64,000 bases of DNA from an uncultured Lachnospiraceae bacterium (GTDB lineage: Bacteria; Bacillota; Clostridia; Lachnospirales; Lachnospiraceae): contig CAJUHH010000017.1 of NCBI GenBank assembly GCA_910585965.1, positions 10,010-74,009 of the forward strand. The letters are read 5' to 3'. Below are positions 17,854-26,560 of this stretch, in pieces. The notes under the pieces were generated by a model. It was not told where the DNA came from, did not search any database, and saw only the letters and a program-made list of their open reading frames with translations. Each line of letters begins with the position of its first letter. The stretch's first letter is position 1. The translations under genes were made by a program, and so were the position numbers.

Positions 17854-18915
17854 CTATTTTTTCATCCACCGCTGAAGTATTTCCTTTATTTCTTCCTTCT
17901 CACACAGCTTCGATAAGTTCTCATCCGCCGCAATTCCCCGGAGCATCATTTCCTTTCTCTCTTTTTCCGATATCGGGTCTCGGTTAATCTTTTCCAGCAT
18001 GCAGGAAAACAACAGGGGATTCGGATCCAGCCGCCATCCGGCCTGGCTTTCCAAATATGCTTTCAGATACTCTTCCGCTTCCTGCTCCTTGCCGGCCCTC
18101 CCATATACCGCTGCCAAAACAAGGCTGCTGTTTCCCGCGCCGTCATACAAGATCTCTTCTAATTTTTCATAATAACTGCATATTTCTAAAATCTCATTCC
18201 ATTCAAACGGCATCTTTTCGATCATTATCGTCAAACAAGCACCTGCCTGGCACAGCAGCACCCAGACCCTCTTCTGCAATAATTCCAGCGCTTTTTCTGT
18301 TTCTTCTCTTTTCAAATATAACTGCACCCACAGCGCCGTCGCATCCTCCGGGACATCCGGCAGCTCCCGCAGCAGCTGTTCCGCCTCGTCCAAACGGCCG
18401 TCCTGCAGCTCCGCCGCCGCCATCGCCGCTGTCACTGGCCGCAGATAATTCGCATCTTTACTTTCATAGACCTCATGCAATAATTCTTTCTTCCTCTCCT
18501 CCCATCTATGCCTGTCTTCCTCCGTCCCTTGGTCCTCCTGCAGCCCAAAAGTCGTAAACAGGGCGGCTGCCTGGAATTTAAACTCCATGCTGTTCGGATA
18601 ACGGCATAAAATCCGCTCCAGCTCTTCCTCTGCCACCTTCGCTCCCAGCTCCTGTTTCATTTTTACAATACGCACCGTATATTCGACCGCCTTTTCCCTG
18701 GGCAGCTCCTCCTCATATTCCAGCAAAGTGTCCGTATTTGTTCCAAGCGCCCTTGCCAGCGGACACAGCAGCGTAATATCAGGATAGGAAACGGCCGTTT
18801 CCCACTTGCTAACCGCCGCCGCCGACACCCCCAGCTGAAAACCCAGCTGTTCCTGCGTCATTCCTTTCGCCTTCCGTAATTCCGCAATCCTATTGCCAAT
18901 ATTCAATTCCATCAT
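17854..18915 (-). CDS. XRE-family regulator with TPR-like C-terminus
   Basis: A 353-residue protein with an N-terminal XRE/Cro HTH (IGNRIAELRKAKGMTQEQLG then SAAAVSKWETAVSYPDITLL). The remaining 270 residues are helical with TPR-like spacing (DGRLDEAEQLLRELPDVPED, AVYGRAGKEQEAEEYLKAYL). This architecture is common in regulators where the repeat domain binds a peptide or protein signal. Tandem ATGs at 18915 and 18912 are both possible starts, after GGGGTG. The gene is upstream of, and co-directional with, the isoprenoid-synthase-like gene (156-base gap), which may be its target. Confidence 0.8.
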   Translation of the reverse strand: MMELNIGNRIAELRKAKGMTQEQLGFQLGVSAAAVSKWETAVSYPDITLLCPLARALGTNTDTLLEYEEELPREKAVEYTVRIVKMKQELGAKVAEEELERILCRYPNSMEFKFQAAALFTTFGLQEDQGTEEDRHRWEERKKELLHEVYESKDANYLRPVTAAMAAAELQDGRLDEAEQLLRELPDVPEDATALWVQLYLKREETEKALELLQKRVWVLLCQAGACLTIMIEKMPFEWNEILEICSYYEKLEEILYDGAGNSSLVLAAVYGRAGKEQEAEEYLKAYLESQAGWRLDPNPLLFSCMLEKINRDPISEKERKEMMLRGIAADENLSKLCEKEEIKEILQRWMKK

Positions 18916-19021
18916 CCCATCACCCCATCGCTATGCTTCCACCTGTTAATAACAGTATAATATGGGTTTCCCTATCCGCACAATGGACGTTTTGTCCACT
19001 ACCCTTCTTTTTTTACAACCG

Positions 19022-19390
19022 TCAGTTAATTTTCGTACCCAGTTTTTTCTCCTGCCGCCACTGCGGCGCATCACCGTCGTCGCCCCAATATTCATCTATA
19101 GCGCTGATCAATCCGTCCCTGATTTTTATAAAAGATACGACATGGAAGGAAAGGCTTCTATCACGCGCATATACATGCACGGCTGCAATCAGCAGATCAC
19201 CGGCCTGCTCCACCCGTTCCACCGTTCCTTCCCATTCCCCAGGGTATTCACAATTCGCCCTGATATATTCTTCCACCGTAAAATGTTCGTTGGTGCAGTG
19301 CCAGTTCACATAAGCATCCGCTTGAAAATATGTTCTTATTTTTTCCTCATCCTGATCCAGCACCGCTTTCCAGAAATGTTGTAAGTTCAT
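19022..19390 (-). CDS. NTF2-like (SnoaL-type) family protein
   Basis: A 122-residue protein that matches the cone-shaped NTF2-like fold by pattern: an N-terminal helix (LQHFWKAVLDQDEEKIRTYF), then alternating strands with VNWHCTNEHFTVEEYI and the late FHVVSFIKIRDGLISAIDEY. Such proteins bind small ligands or act as simple isomerases or hydrolases; none can be named. AGGAGG precedes the ATG. It lies 15 bases downstream of the GNAT gene on the same strand, so the two form a small operon. Confidence 0.75.
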   Translation of the reverse strand: MNLQHFWKAVLDQDEEKIRTYFQADAYVNWHCTNEHFTVEEYIRANCEYPGEWEGTVERVEQAGDLLIAAVHVYARDRSLSFHVVSFIKIRDGLISAIDEYWGDDGDAPQWRQEKKLGTKIN

Positions 19391-19405
19391 TAAATGTGCC
19401 TCCTG

Positions 19406-19924
19406 TTATCGCATTTTTTCATTTGTCGTATCCTTGTCCCGATATTCATACATGACTTCCCTTAGCTTTTTCCCGCCAATCTTTTCATCCTTGCACTCTT
19501 CGGAACAAACAAACCCATGCTTCTCATAGAACCTTCTCGCCCGCCCATTGTCCTCCAGAACCCACAAAAGAATTTTTGGGAATCCTCGCCGTTCCAATTC
19601 CTCCACCGCCCGATCCAGCAATTTCCCGCCGTACCCTTTTCCCATATATTCCGGCAGAAAATAGAGGGATACGATTTCCCCATAATCGGCATGGCTTTCC
19701 CATCTTGACCGGCAAATGCAGGAAGTGCCGATCATAATTCCGTTCTCCAGCATCACAAGGTTTGTCCTGTTATCCCGGTCTATGCTGCCCGCCCATCCAT
19801 CGCCGGAAATGGAATCCAGATAGCTTTGCGGTATTATATTCTTATAGGCATACTTCCAGCTTTGTTCATATATCCTGCCGATTTCCTTGAAATCGTCCTC
19901 TAGTGATAAGTATCTGATTTCCAT
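19406..19924 (-). CDS. GNAT family N-acetyltransferase
   Basis: A 172-residue acetyl-CoA-dependent acetyltransferase. The core acetyl-CoA loop is visible as PEYMGKGYGGKLLDRAVEEL (Q/R-x-x-G-x-G/A type), followed by the strand KILLWVLEDNGRARRFYEKH with the N-x-x-A-x-x-F-Y-x-K signature and GFV. The substrate is unknown. The start at ATG 19924 follows AGGAGTG; a GTG three codons upstream overlaps the ribosome binding site and is unlikely. It is co-directional with the NTF2-like gene. Confidence 0.88.
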   Translation of the reverse strand: MEIRYLSLEDDFKEIGRIYEQSWKYAYKNIIPQSYLDSISGDGWAGSIDRDNRTNLVMLENGIMIGTSCICRSRWESHADYGEIVSLYFLPEYMGKGYGGKLLDRAVEELERRGFPKILLWVLEDNGRARRFYEKHGFVCSEECKDEKIGGKKLREVMYEYRDKDTTNEKMR

Positions 19925-19966
19925 TTGAATCACTCCTATTTTTTGTTTAGACGGGGTATTGGGACT

Positions 19967-22900
19967 TTATGGGAGATTCTTTAAAATTTTGTTAGCTTCC
20001 TGGATTCTGTTTCTTATATAACCCTTTACATCCTTATAAGGAATCTGATCAGATATTTGATTTAGTTCTGTAATTATTTTTGATGCTTTTTCACTGTCAG
20101 CGCATAGGCTGTATGCACAGCAAAGTTCTGACATTGTATAAGCATAACCCATTATATCTTTTTCATCTTGGTATAAAAGCAATGCACGCTCATAAATTTC
20201 AACAGCCTCATGCAGCTTGCCTTGTTCTATGAAAATATCGCCCTTGTTTTGAAAGACATATGCCAACCCAAGGTTAAGCCGCTCACCTCGGTATAGTTCC
20301 TCTGCTTCCTCATGCAGCTTCATAGCTCCATCCAAATCTCCCAAACGGTTTTTCAAATTTCCCCTGCTTCGAAGTACATTCGCCAAGCCTAAGTTATCCT
20401 GCTCGTCTCGGTACAGTTCTTCTGCTTCCTCATACAGCTTCATAGCTCCATCCCAGTCTCCCAACTGGCTTTTCAAGTCTCCCTTGCTTCGAAGCACATT
20501 CGCTAAGCCCAGGTTATCTCGCTCCCCCCGATGCAATTTCTCTGCTTCTTCGTACAGCCTCTCCGCTTCATCCAAATCTCCCAGACATCTTTTCAACTCT
20601 CCTTTGCTTTGAAGCACATTCGCCAAGCCTAGATTAGCCTGCTCGCACCGATACAATTTTTCCGCTTCTTCATATAATTTCATAGCTTCCTTCCGTTCTC
20701 CAAGACGGTATTTCAAATCTCCCTTGCCCTGAAGTACATTTGCCAACCCAAGATTAGACCGTTCGCACCGATACAATTCCTCTGCTTCTCCATACAATTC
20801 TTCAGCTCCATCCAAATTTCCCAAACGATTTTCCAAGTCTCCCATGCTCCGAAGCACATTCGCCAACCCCAAGTTATCTCCCTCGCCTCGGTACAGTTCT
20901 TCCGCTTCTCCGTACAGCTTCTCCGCTCCATCCGGCTCTCCCAAACAGTTTTTCAAATCTCCGCAATGAGACAACACAAACGCAGCCAGTCTATTCTGCT
21001 TTTTTCCTCTTACAAACACAAGGCACTTTTCCAGAAAATCCAGAGATTGTATTTTATTAAAAAAATAATAGTCCCCCAAACCATAACACAGCCCCTCTAT
21101 CGTCTCACCCAGCAAATCCAATTCCATCATTTTAACCATCACATAATATATCTGCGGCAGCATATCAATCAGCAGAGAATGCCAAAAATAACGATCCTTT
21201 GATGCAAGCGATGTTTTTTCTATCAAACTTCCAATAAACGCACCATGCCTCTTCAAAGCCCATTCAATCTCTTCCTGCGATGCCAGCTGGAAAAACACTT
21301 CCTTCACCGGCGGCAGCATCACAACCGCCCCCTGATCCCCCCAGCTAATCATGCTGCTGTCATACAATATCTCCAGCGCTTTCTCGCATTCCTCTTCACC
21401 GCATTGCACTACCTCTGAAAGGAATTTCATTTGAGGATTATCGATACATAAAGCCAAAACCCCCCATATCTCCCTGCAAACCGTTTCTTCCGAAAGCGCC
21501 TCCCAGGAAATACCAAGCGCCGTGCGCAAACTGTTATGGCGCTCATTTTTTCCCTTCTTTTCTGCCTTCGTCCATGTTTTTAACACCGATTCCCAGCTTG
21601 TCTTCGCCGCCGCGAAAGTGGCGACCAGAACAATCGACAAAGGATGCCCGCCCAGTTTCTTCAAAACATCATGATATTCCCTGCCCTCCGGTTCCAGTTT
21701 TCCACCCTTTTCTCGGTACACCCGGCAAAAGAGCTGACTGTCATATCCTTCGTTGCCATCCAGCGGCTCAAGCGGATAAGTATATATCGCAAAATCATAT
21801 TCCCTGGGCTGTACCCGGCTTGATACCATCACTTTTACCCCATAGGAAACCAGGCCTTCCATCCATCCCAGCAGCCGAAGCCGTTTCTCCTCATTTCCTT
21901 CCAGGCCGATCCACAAATCCTCCCAATTATCCAAATACAAGCCGTAACACCTTTTTGCCCCATCCAGCATCGCGTCCGCCAGCAGATTCCAATTTCCATT
22001 GATATCATTCGTTTCCGGCAAATCCCCATAACCAATCGCCGTTGCAACTTTTGCACAAAATGCCTCCAGGCTGTTCACGCCAAACAGTTCAATATAAGGT
22101 ATCAGCAAATCAGGATGACGATCGATCACGCTGCTGCACAGCTCCGTTTTTCCAATCCCTCCCGTTCCTGTCACAAATATGATTTTATCCTGTGTCCGAA
22201 ACATCTCGTCCAATTCCCTTATGGCATTGTCACGCCCAACGATTTTCCGTTTCACCGCTAACGATCCTTTTGCCGGATCTGCCGGAATTTTAGCCGGACA
22301 AACCTCTTTATACAGTTCTCTGAGAAACGCATCCAACGCACCATACATGCCATAAGGATACCATATACAGTTAATATGATGATCCCCCATAAACTGCCTT
22401 CTTTTGCGGTAAGCAGGATTCTCCGATCCGTTTTCATCCACCAGATGCGGCCAAAAAGGATCCTCCGGGTTTTCCGTTTCCTTTGGCAGCTCTGCCAAAG
22501 CATAATACTGCCTTGTCTCTCCTGCGCTGTCCAATAAAACCTGCATGGTCCTGTCCGAACATAACGAACATCCTAAAAATAATACGATGCGGCTTTCAAG
22601 GATTCGCTTCAGCATCGGAACCAGTATGCCCTGCGCTTCCTGCACCGCCGAGCTGCCATATACCTTCTCATAATCGTCCTTTGTAATCACTATATGGCTG
22701 ATATCCTCGATATCCCCATGCAGCTTGATCAAGGAAGGCTGGTTGGAATGCAGTATGTTATCCAAAAGCGGCCTCTGGTATTCCGTATGGGGACATACCA
22801 CCTCCAGCTCATGATGATAAATCGTTTCCAGCACCCTGTCATAATTCGTCGTAATCATGCTGCATCGGAAGATCTCATCCAGCTTTTTACGGCTCGATGA

Positions 22901-23272
22901 TATATTTTCCCATTTTCCGGCAAGCGTATTCTTCCCAAAAGTCTGGCTGATTTCCTTTTTAAAATAAAATTCCGTCATTTCTCCGCATAGTATTTCAGCC
23001 GCTTCTTCATATTGCCCCTGGGCAATACACTCGCTGACCGCTTTTTCACAATCCGGGTAAGCCACAGCTATATCCAGCAAAAACCGGCTCCATGAAGGAT
23101 AAACTTCTGCGGAAAACCCAGCGCCTATAAATGGAAGAATACGGTTCTTCTGAACAAGTTCCCTGATCGATTCATAGGCGGACCGATTCCCTTTATAAAG
23201 CCTTTCCAACACCGGGTTATCATTCTTCCGGCCGCCGCCCATCAGTTCTTTCCATAATAAATTATCTTTCAT
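19967..23272 (-). CDS. SIR2-STAND ATPase-TPR protein, probable antiphage defence
   Basis: A 1101-residue three-part protein. N-terminal SIR2-like NADase: LPFIGAGFSAEV (GAGxS, about residue 50), TTNYDRVLE (about 141) and LIKLHGDIED with the catalytic His (about 185). Centre: a STAND/NB-ARC NTPase with Walker A FVTGTGGIGKTE (about 369) and the hydrophobic acidic strand CYGLYLDNWEDLW. C-terminus: about seven 40-residue TPR-like repeats ending in NLGLAN. In known SIR2-STAND defence proteins the repeat domain senses a phage component, the NTPase oligomerises and the SIR2 domain depletes NAD. That role is inferred from architecture. The start at 23272 follows GAGGGG; an alternative ATG at 23356 overlaps the stop of the SdpI gene (ATGA), adding 28 residues. 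Confidence 0.85.
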   Translation of the reverse strand: MKDNLLWKELMGGGRKNDNPVLERLYKGNRSAYESIRELVQKNRILPFIGAGFSAEVYPSWSRFLLDIAVAYPDCEKAVSECIAQGQYEEAAEILCGEMTEFYFKKEISQTFGKNTLAGKWENISSSRKKLDEIFRCSMITTNYDRVLETIYHHELEVVCPHTEYQRPLLDNILHSNQPSLIKLHGDIEDISHIVITKDDYEKVYGSSAVQEAQGILVPMLKRILESRIVLFLGCSLCSDRTMQVLLDSAGETRQYYALAELPKETENPEDPFWPHLVDENGSENPAYRKRRQFMGDHHINCIWYPYGMYGALDAFLRELYKEVCPAKIPADPAKGSLAVKRKIVGRDNAIRELDEMFRTQDKIIFVTGTGGIGKTELCSSVIDRHPDLLIPYIELFGVNSLEAFCAKVATAIGYGDLPETNDINGNWNLLADAMLDGAKRCYGLYLDNWEDLWIGLEGNEEKRLRLLGWMEGLVSYGVKVMVSSRVQPREYDFAIYTYPLEPLDGNEGYDSQLFCRVYREKGGKLEPEGREYHDVLKKLGGHPLSIVLVATFAAAKTSWESVLKTWTKAEKKGKNERHNSLRTALGISWEALSEETVCREIWGVLALCIDNPQMKFLSEVVQCGEEECEKALEILYDSSMISWGDQGAVVMLPPVKEVFFQLASQEEIEWALKRHGAFIGSLIEKTSLASKDRYFWHSLLIDMLPQIYYVMVKMMELDLLGETIEGLCYGLGDYYFFNKIQSLDFLEKCLVFVRGKKQNRLAAFVLSHCGDLKNCLGEPDGAEKLYGEAEELYRGEGDNLGLANVLRSMGDLENRLGNLDGAEELYGEAEELYRCERSNLGLANVLQGKGDLKYRLGERKEAMKLYEEAEKLYRCEQANLGLANVLQSKGELKRCLGDLDEAERLYEEAEKLHRGERDNLGLANVLRSKGDLKSQLGDWDGAMKLYEEAEELYRDEQDNLGLANVLRSRGNLKNRLGDLDGAMKLHEEAEELYRGERLNLGLAYVFQNKGDIFIEQGKLHEAVEIYERALLLYQDEKDIMGYAYTMSELCCAYSLCADSEKASKIITELNQISDQIPYKDVKGYIRNRIQEANKILKNLP
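20270..20960 (-). repeat. Tandem 120-bp repeats inside the TPR region
   Basis: Six consecutive 120-bp units (40 codons) encode variants of GDLKNRLGDLDGAMKLYEEA...NLGLANVL. The units are close at the DNA level: oligomers such as cattcgccaa and gcttctt recur at the same phase. The codon-level similarity suggests recent unit duplication. Recombination between units could change the number of sensor repeats. Confidence 0.8.
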
Positions 23273-23352
23273 CTTATCGCTTCCCCTCTTCCGTATCTCC
23301 TTTACCTTTTTTACCCAAACTGCTATCACGATTCCAGTCCCCGTTTCATGGT

Positions 23353-23760
23353 TCATTCCCCTTTCCTGCCTGCCTTTATATCATCTAACGCATTTCCATT
23401 TTTATCAAATTTCTTTGCCAAGGCCTTTTCTACGAAAAAAATTGTCATAAACAATGCAATACATTCTATTATTTCAATTACCCCGCACAGCATTCCCACT
23501 ACATCCTCCGCTGCTTTGATTCCCGGAAACATGCCGATTACCGCCAATGGCAGCATAATCCATCCCGTCTTCCACCATAATTTTCCGCAATATAAATGGG
23601 CATAAATCCATGTGTCTTGATTTTTCATTGAACGAGAAGTCCTATATCCATAAATTCCGTTGATTGTTTGGGGCGGATTCTTCATAAACACCTTTCCCAT
23701 CACAATCATCAATATAGGTATCATAAGATTACATATTGTCAAAAAAATCCAAAATCCCAT
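23353..23760 (-). CDS. SdpI-like integral membrane protein
   Basis: A 135-residue membrane protein of the SdpI type. It starts with a hydrophobic helix (MGFWIFLTICNLMIPILMIV), has the family motif NGIYGYRTSRSMKNQDTWIY (G-Y-R-T-x-x-S-x-x-x-x-x-x-W) and two more hydrophobic segments (WIMLPLAVIGMFPG, VIEIIECIALFMTIFFVE). SdpI of Bacillus subtilis is the immunity protein and signal partner against the SdpC toxin; most family members have no known toxin nearby, and none is visible here. Its stop codon TGA overlaps a potential ATG of the SIR2-STAND gene, so the two are probably on one transcript. Confidence 0.8.
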   Translation of the reverse strand: MGFWIFLTICNLMIPILMIVMGKVFMKNPPQTINGIYGYRTSRSMKNQDTWIYAHLYCGKLWWKTGWIMLPLAVIGMFPGIKAAEDVVGMLCGVIEIIECIALFMTIFFVEKALAKKFDKNGNALDDIKAGRKGE

Positions 23761-23965
23761 TACTTATCGCCTTCCTTTTTACCATTCTCGATCTGCCCTA
23801 TATATCTTATATTACTAAATATAGCGTATAACCAAAACTCGATGAAGTCAACCGTCTGCTTATTTTTCATGCAGCTACTTCTCTACCGCTTTCGGATAGG
23901 GTCTCACAGTTCGCTGTTACCCGGCTTATGAGACGCTGTGAAACCCCCACGCTTATAGCGCAAAA

Positions 23966-23995
23966 CCGCCGTTATGGTGTTATCCATAGCGGCGG
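23966..23995 (-). terminator. Hairpin terminator after the mobile-element cargo
   Basis: CCGCCGTTATGG (23966-23977) pairs with CCATAGCGGCGG (23984-23995), 12 bp with one G-T pair. On the minus strand it is followed by TTTT and GCGC. It would end transcripts coming from the ABC transporter and Cys-rich KTR region. The remaining 200 bases up to the SdpI start show no intact gene. Confidence 0.5.
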
Positions 23996-24003
23996 CTGCA
24001 TAA

Positions 24004-24117
24004 TCATTTACTGCCCGCAAGTGTGATTTTCATATACTGAACATTGATGATTGCTTCCTGCTTACATTTCAGACAATACAGGGGGAAATTTTTTTGCTCA
24101 AAACTTTTCTCTCCAAA
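24004..24117 (-). pseudogene. Cysteine-rich KTR protein, C-terminal fragment
   Basis: The reading frame just after the permease stop translates as EQKNFPLYCLKCKQEAIINV and ends ITLAGSK. This matches the second half of the small cysteine-rich KTR proteins (zinc-ribbon-like, CxxC) frequent in Tn916- and Tn1549-like elements. The first half, with its own CxxC and start codon, is missing, so it is a fragment. It marks the ABC transporter module as mobile-element cargo. Confidence 0.65.
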
Positions 24118-24834
24118 CTAATTTGCTTTTTGTTTTTTCAAAACTATTCCACATACAATTACTGCTGCAAAAAGGATAGCGATTAGATACCATAGATTTT
24201 CAAAGCAGAATCCATTATCCAGCATCAATCGGTATCCCCAGGAAGCTGGGAAAACTAGTCCTATCGTTTCCAAGAAATCGGGCAGAAACTCAATGGGAAA
24301 CATAATTCCCGAAAGCATAATTGAGGGCAAAAACACTAATTGTGCTATCATCGTCAGTTTCGCTTGATTTTTTACCGTCAATCCTAAAATGCTTCCAATG
24401 CTTAACGATACAATAATGTATATAGCAAGTGCAAGAAAGAAAAACGGAAGCTGTATCGGCAAAGTCGCTTCAAATAGAACAGGGGCAAGCAGCACTATCA
24501 CAACACAGGTAATCATCAAATGAACAAATGCTGAAAGGAACATTGTAACAAGTCCTAAGCAGACAGGTACTCCGTTTGCTATATAGACTTTTTTTATATC
24601 ACTTCCGTAAGTTTCGATCAACGACGGCGGTAATCCGATAAATGCCCCCATTGAAACACTCATTACAATCATAGATTGTATTAGTGTGCTTCCCATTCCG
24701 GGCATAACGGAAGTAAAAATGCCGCCCATAAGAAGAAAGAAAATAAGCGGAACGATATAGCAGGTAACTAAGAGGGACTTACTTCGTATATCCAATTTCC
24801 ACTGTAACACTGCACCATATAAAAAACCATTCAT
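24118..24834 (-). CDS. ABC-2 type transporter permease
   Basis: A 238-residue permease with about six membrane helices (LLVTCYIVPLIFFLLMGGIF, MFLSAFVHLMITCVVIVLLA, LPFFFLALAIYIIVSLSIGS, LWYLIAILFAAVIVCGIVLK) and the ABC-2 feature of a late helix preceded by LSGIMFPIEFLPDFLETIG. It pairs with the ATPase gene upstream: its start (ATG 24834) overlaps the ATPase stop as ATGA, showing translational coupling. Such exporters often move peptides, lantibiotics or drugs; the substrate is unknown. Confidence 0.88.
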   Translation of the reverse strand: MNGFLYGAVLQWKLDIRSKSLLVTCYIVPLIFFLLMGGIFTSVMPGMGSTLIQSMIVMSVSMGAFIGLPPSLIETYGSDIKKVYIANGVPVCLGLVTMFLSAFVHLMITCVVIVLLAPVLFEATLPIQLPFFFLALAIYIIVSLSIGSILGLTVKNQAKLTMIAQLVFLPSIMLSGIMFPIEFLPDFLETIGLVFPASWGYRLMLDNGFCFENLWYLIAILFAAVIVCGIVLKKQKAN

Positions 24835-25646
24835 TCTGTTTCCCTCCTTGCCATTTCGATAAAATGTTGTTCAAGTGTGCCACGGTCAACTTTAAGATCC
24901 AATATATGAATTTCTTTTTGCTTCAAATCATTAAGCAAGGAAATCAAAGTATCTTCAATATGATCTGTTTCAAAAGTGCTGTCCCCCTGCCTCGTTTTGA
25001 TATGGATAAAATACTTTTCCCCAATTTTATCTGTCAGTTCTGTCGCTGTGCCACAAAAGGCAATATTCCCATTATTCAAAATTGCAAGGCGGTCACATAA
25101 GTTTTCCACTTCTGCCATATCGTGGCTTGCCAAAACAATCGTTTTCCCTTGTGACTTGAGTTTGCGAATTTGCCCGTGAAGTGAAACCCTACCCTCAACA
25201 TCAAGCCCAGCAGTGGGCTCATCAAGAAAAATAATATCTGGATCACCAATAAGTGCAAGGGCAAGATGCAATCGCCTTTTTTGTCCTGTGGACAGTTGGA
25301 TGTACTGTTTCTTCGTGGTTTCTTGAATGCCAAGAGCGTTAAGCATAGTGAAATCAATCTTTGCCTTGTTCCATTTTGAAAATAATCTTACAGCCTCCAT
25401 CGGTTTGATATGGGCAGGTAAGGAGGATGATTGCAACTGAATACCCATTTTCCCATTTACTGTAATTGTACCGCTATCATATTTTCTCAAACCCTCAATA
25501 CATTCAAGGGCTGTCGTTTTTCCTGCACCATTTACACCGAGCAGAGCGAAAGTTTCTCCCTTTTCAATTTCAAAATCAAGTCCATTGAGAACAATATTGC
25601 TGCCATAGTTTTTCTTTAATCCGCGAACTTGTATTGCACGATTCAT
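24831..25646 (-). CDS. ABC transporter ATP-binding protein
   Basis: A 271-residue ATPase with all ABC motifs: Walker A LLGVNGAGKTTAL, Q-loop GIQLQSSSLP, signature QLSTGQKRRLHLALALI, Walker B DIIFLDEPTAGLD and the switch His in VLASHDMAE. It energises the adjacent ABC-2 permease. Tandem ATGs at 25649 and 25646 follow TGGGGAG; 25646 is better spaced. The frame is open upstream, but there it lacks a ribosome binding site. It is the middle gene of a MerR-ATPase-permease operon. Confidence 0.9.
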   Translation of the reverse strand: MNRAIQVRGLKKNYGSNIVLNGLDFEIEKGETFALLGVNGAGKTTALECIEGLRKYDSGTITVNGKMGIQLQSSSLPAHIKPMEAVRLFSKWNKAKIDFTMLNALGIQETTKKQYIQLSTGQKRRLHLALALIGDPDIIFLDEPTAGLDVEGRVSLHGQIRKLKSQGKTIVLASHDMAEVENLCDRLAILNNGNIAFCGTATELTDKIGEKYFIHIKTRQGDSTFETDHIEDTLISLLNDLKQKEIHILDLKVDRGTLEQHFIEMARRETE

Positions 25647-25737
25647 CATTCTCCCCATTTCTGCGCGGCTTTTTTTACGTATGTCCAGTTTGTGGATGCC
25701 GCGCAGACACAAACTTGGGATTGAAAATTTTTAATCT

Positions 25738-26538
25738 TCAATCTTCCACCCCCTCAAACGGATTTTCTCCAATCCTTGAAAAGTAGACTTGCAAAGCCGG
25801 CTCTAAATAGTCGTTTACAATTTTTTGTCTTTCTTCCCAAGCATTTGTAGCGGTATCAATATTGCCGATCTCCATCAATTTAGGAAGCATACTCATATCA
25901 CCGTTCGTAAATTCCATAATCAATCCCCAATACTCTTTGACAATCCGTTGGCATTTCTCGCTTTCAGGGGACACACTTGCCTTTTGAAGTTCTATCATTT
26001 CATCACTCAAACGATTAAATCTATCCATAAAATGCAAACCGCTTTCCTTATCAAACCGGTTACGGATATGGTCAAGCGTATCATCATCAAACCGCTTAAT
26101 GAGATAGTAAAAGTCGTTTTTCATTTGCAGATTGACAATAATATCTGCATACTTCTTAAAATTGACTGTCTGCATTTGTAACACTTCTTCCTTTAACTGT
26201 TCGATTGCTGTCAAAGAAGCAGTGAGCTGTTCTATTTTTTCTCGTATGCTATCTGCCTGTTCGGTAAGGGCGGCTGCCACATCAGACGGTGTTTCTAAAG
26301 AAATTAAGCGATGCTTTATATCATCCAAAGAAAAACCCAATGATTTCAAAGATATAATTTGATGGAGTATAACTAAATCTTTATCTGTATAAAGCCTGCG
26401 CCCTCCTTCACTTTCTGCAGAAGGGGATAACAAGCCTTCTTTGTCATAGTATTGCAATGTACGGACAGTAACTCCCATTTTCTTTGCAACTTCTCCAACT
26501 GTCATAAGCCCAAGCGGTATTGCTCTGTGTTTTGCCAT
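25738..26538 (-). CDS. MerR-family regulator of the ABC operon
   Basis: A 266-residue MerR-type activator. Its N-terminal winged HTH is clear (MTVGEVAKKMGVTVRTLQYY then DKEGLLSPSAESEGGRRLYT), followed by the long dimerisation helix (LEKIEQL-type segment around residue 100) and a C-terminal domain resembling the TipAS drug-binding type (YWGLIMEFTNGDMSMLPKLM). Such proteins bind a drug or peptide and turn on their own operon. This fits the promoter directly upstream, with its long 19-bp spacer, and the ABC exporter genes downstream. AGGAGG precedes the ATG. Confidence 0.9.
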   Translation of the reverse strand: MAKHRAIPLGLMTVGEVAKKMGVTVRTLQYYDKEGLLSPSAESEGGRRLYTDKDLVILHQIISLKSLGFSLDDIKHRLISLETPSDVAAALTEQADSIREKIEQLTASLTAIEQLKEEVLQMQTVNFKKYADIIVNLQMKNDFYYLIKRFDDDTLDHIRNRFDKESGLHFMDRFNRLSDEMIELQKASVSPESEKCQRIVKEYWGLIMEFTNGDMSMLPKLMEIGNIDTATNAWEERQKIVNDYLEPALQVYFSRIGENPFEGVED

Positions 26539-26560
26539 AACTATCTGCCTCCTATAATGT

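Noticed and set aside
20270..20960. Regular 120-bp repeats considered as a CRISPR or satellite array
   Set aside because: The period equals 40 codons, the frame is open throughout and the units encode TPR-like helices; there are no spacers.
19967..23272. Reading the SdpI gene as toxin immunity with a nearby SDP toxin operon
   Set aside because: No small secreted toxin precursor or maturation genes (SdpA/B/C-like) are present within 5 kb on either strand.
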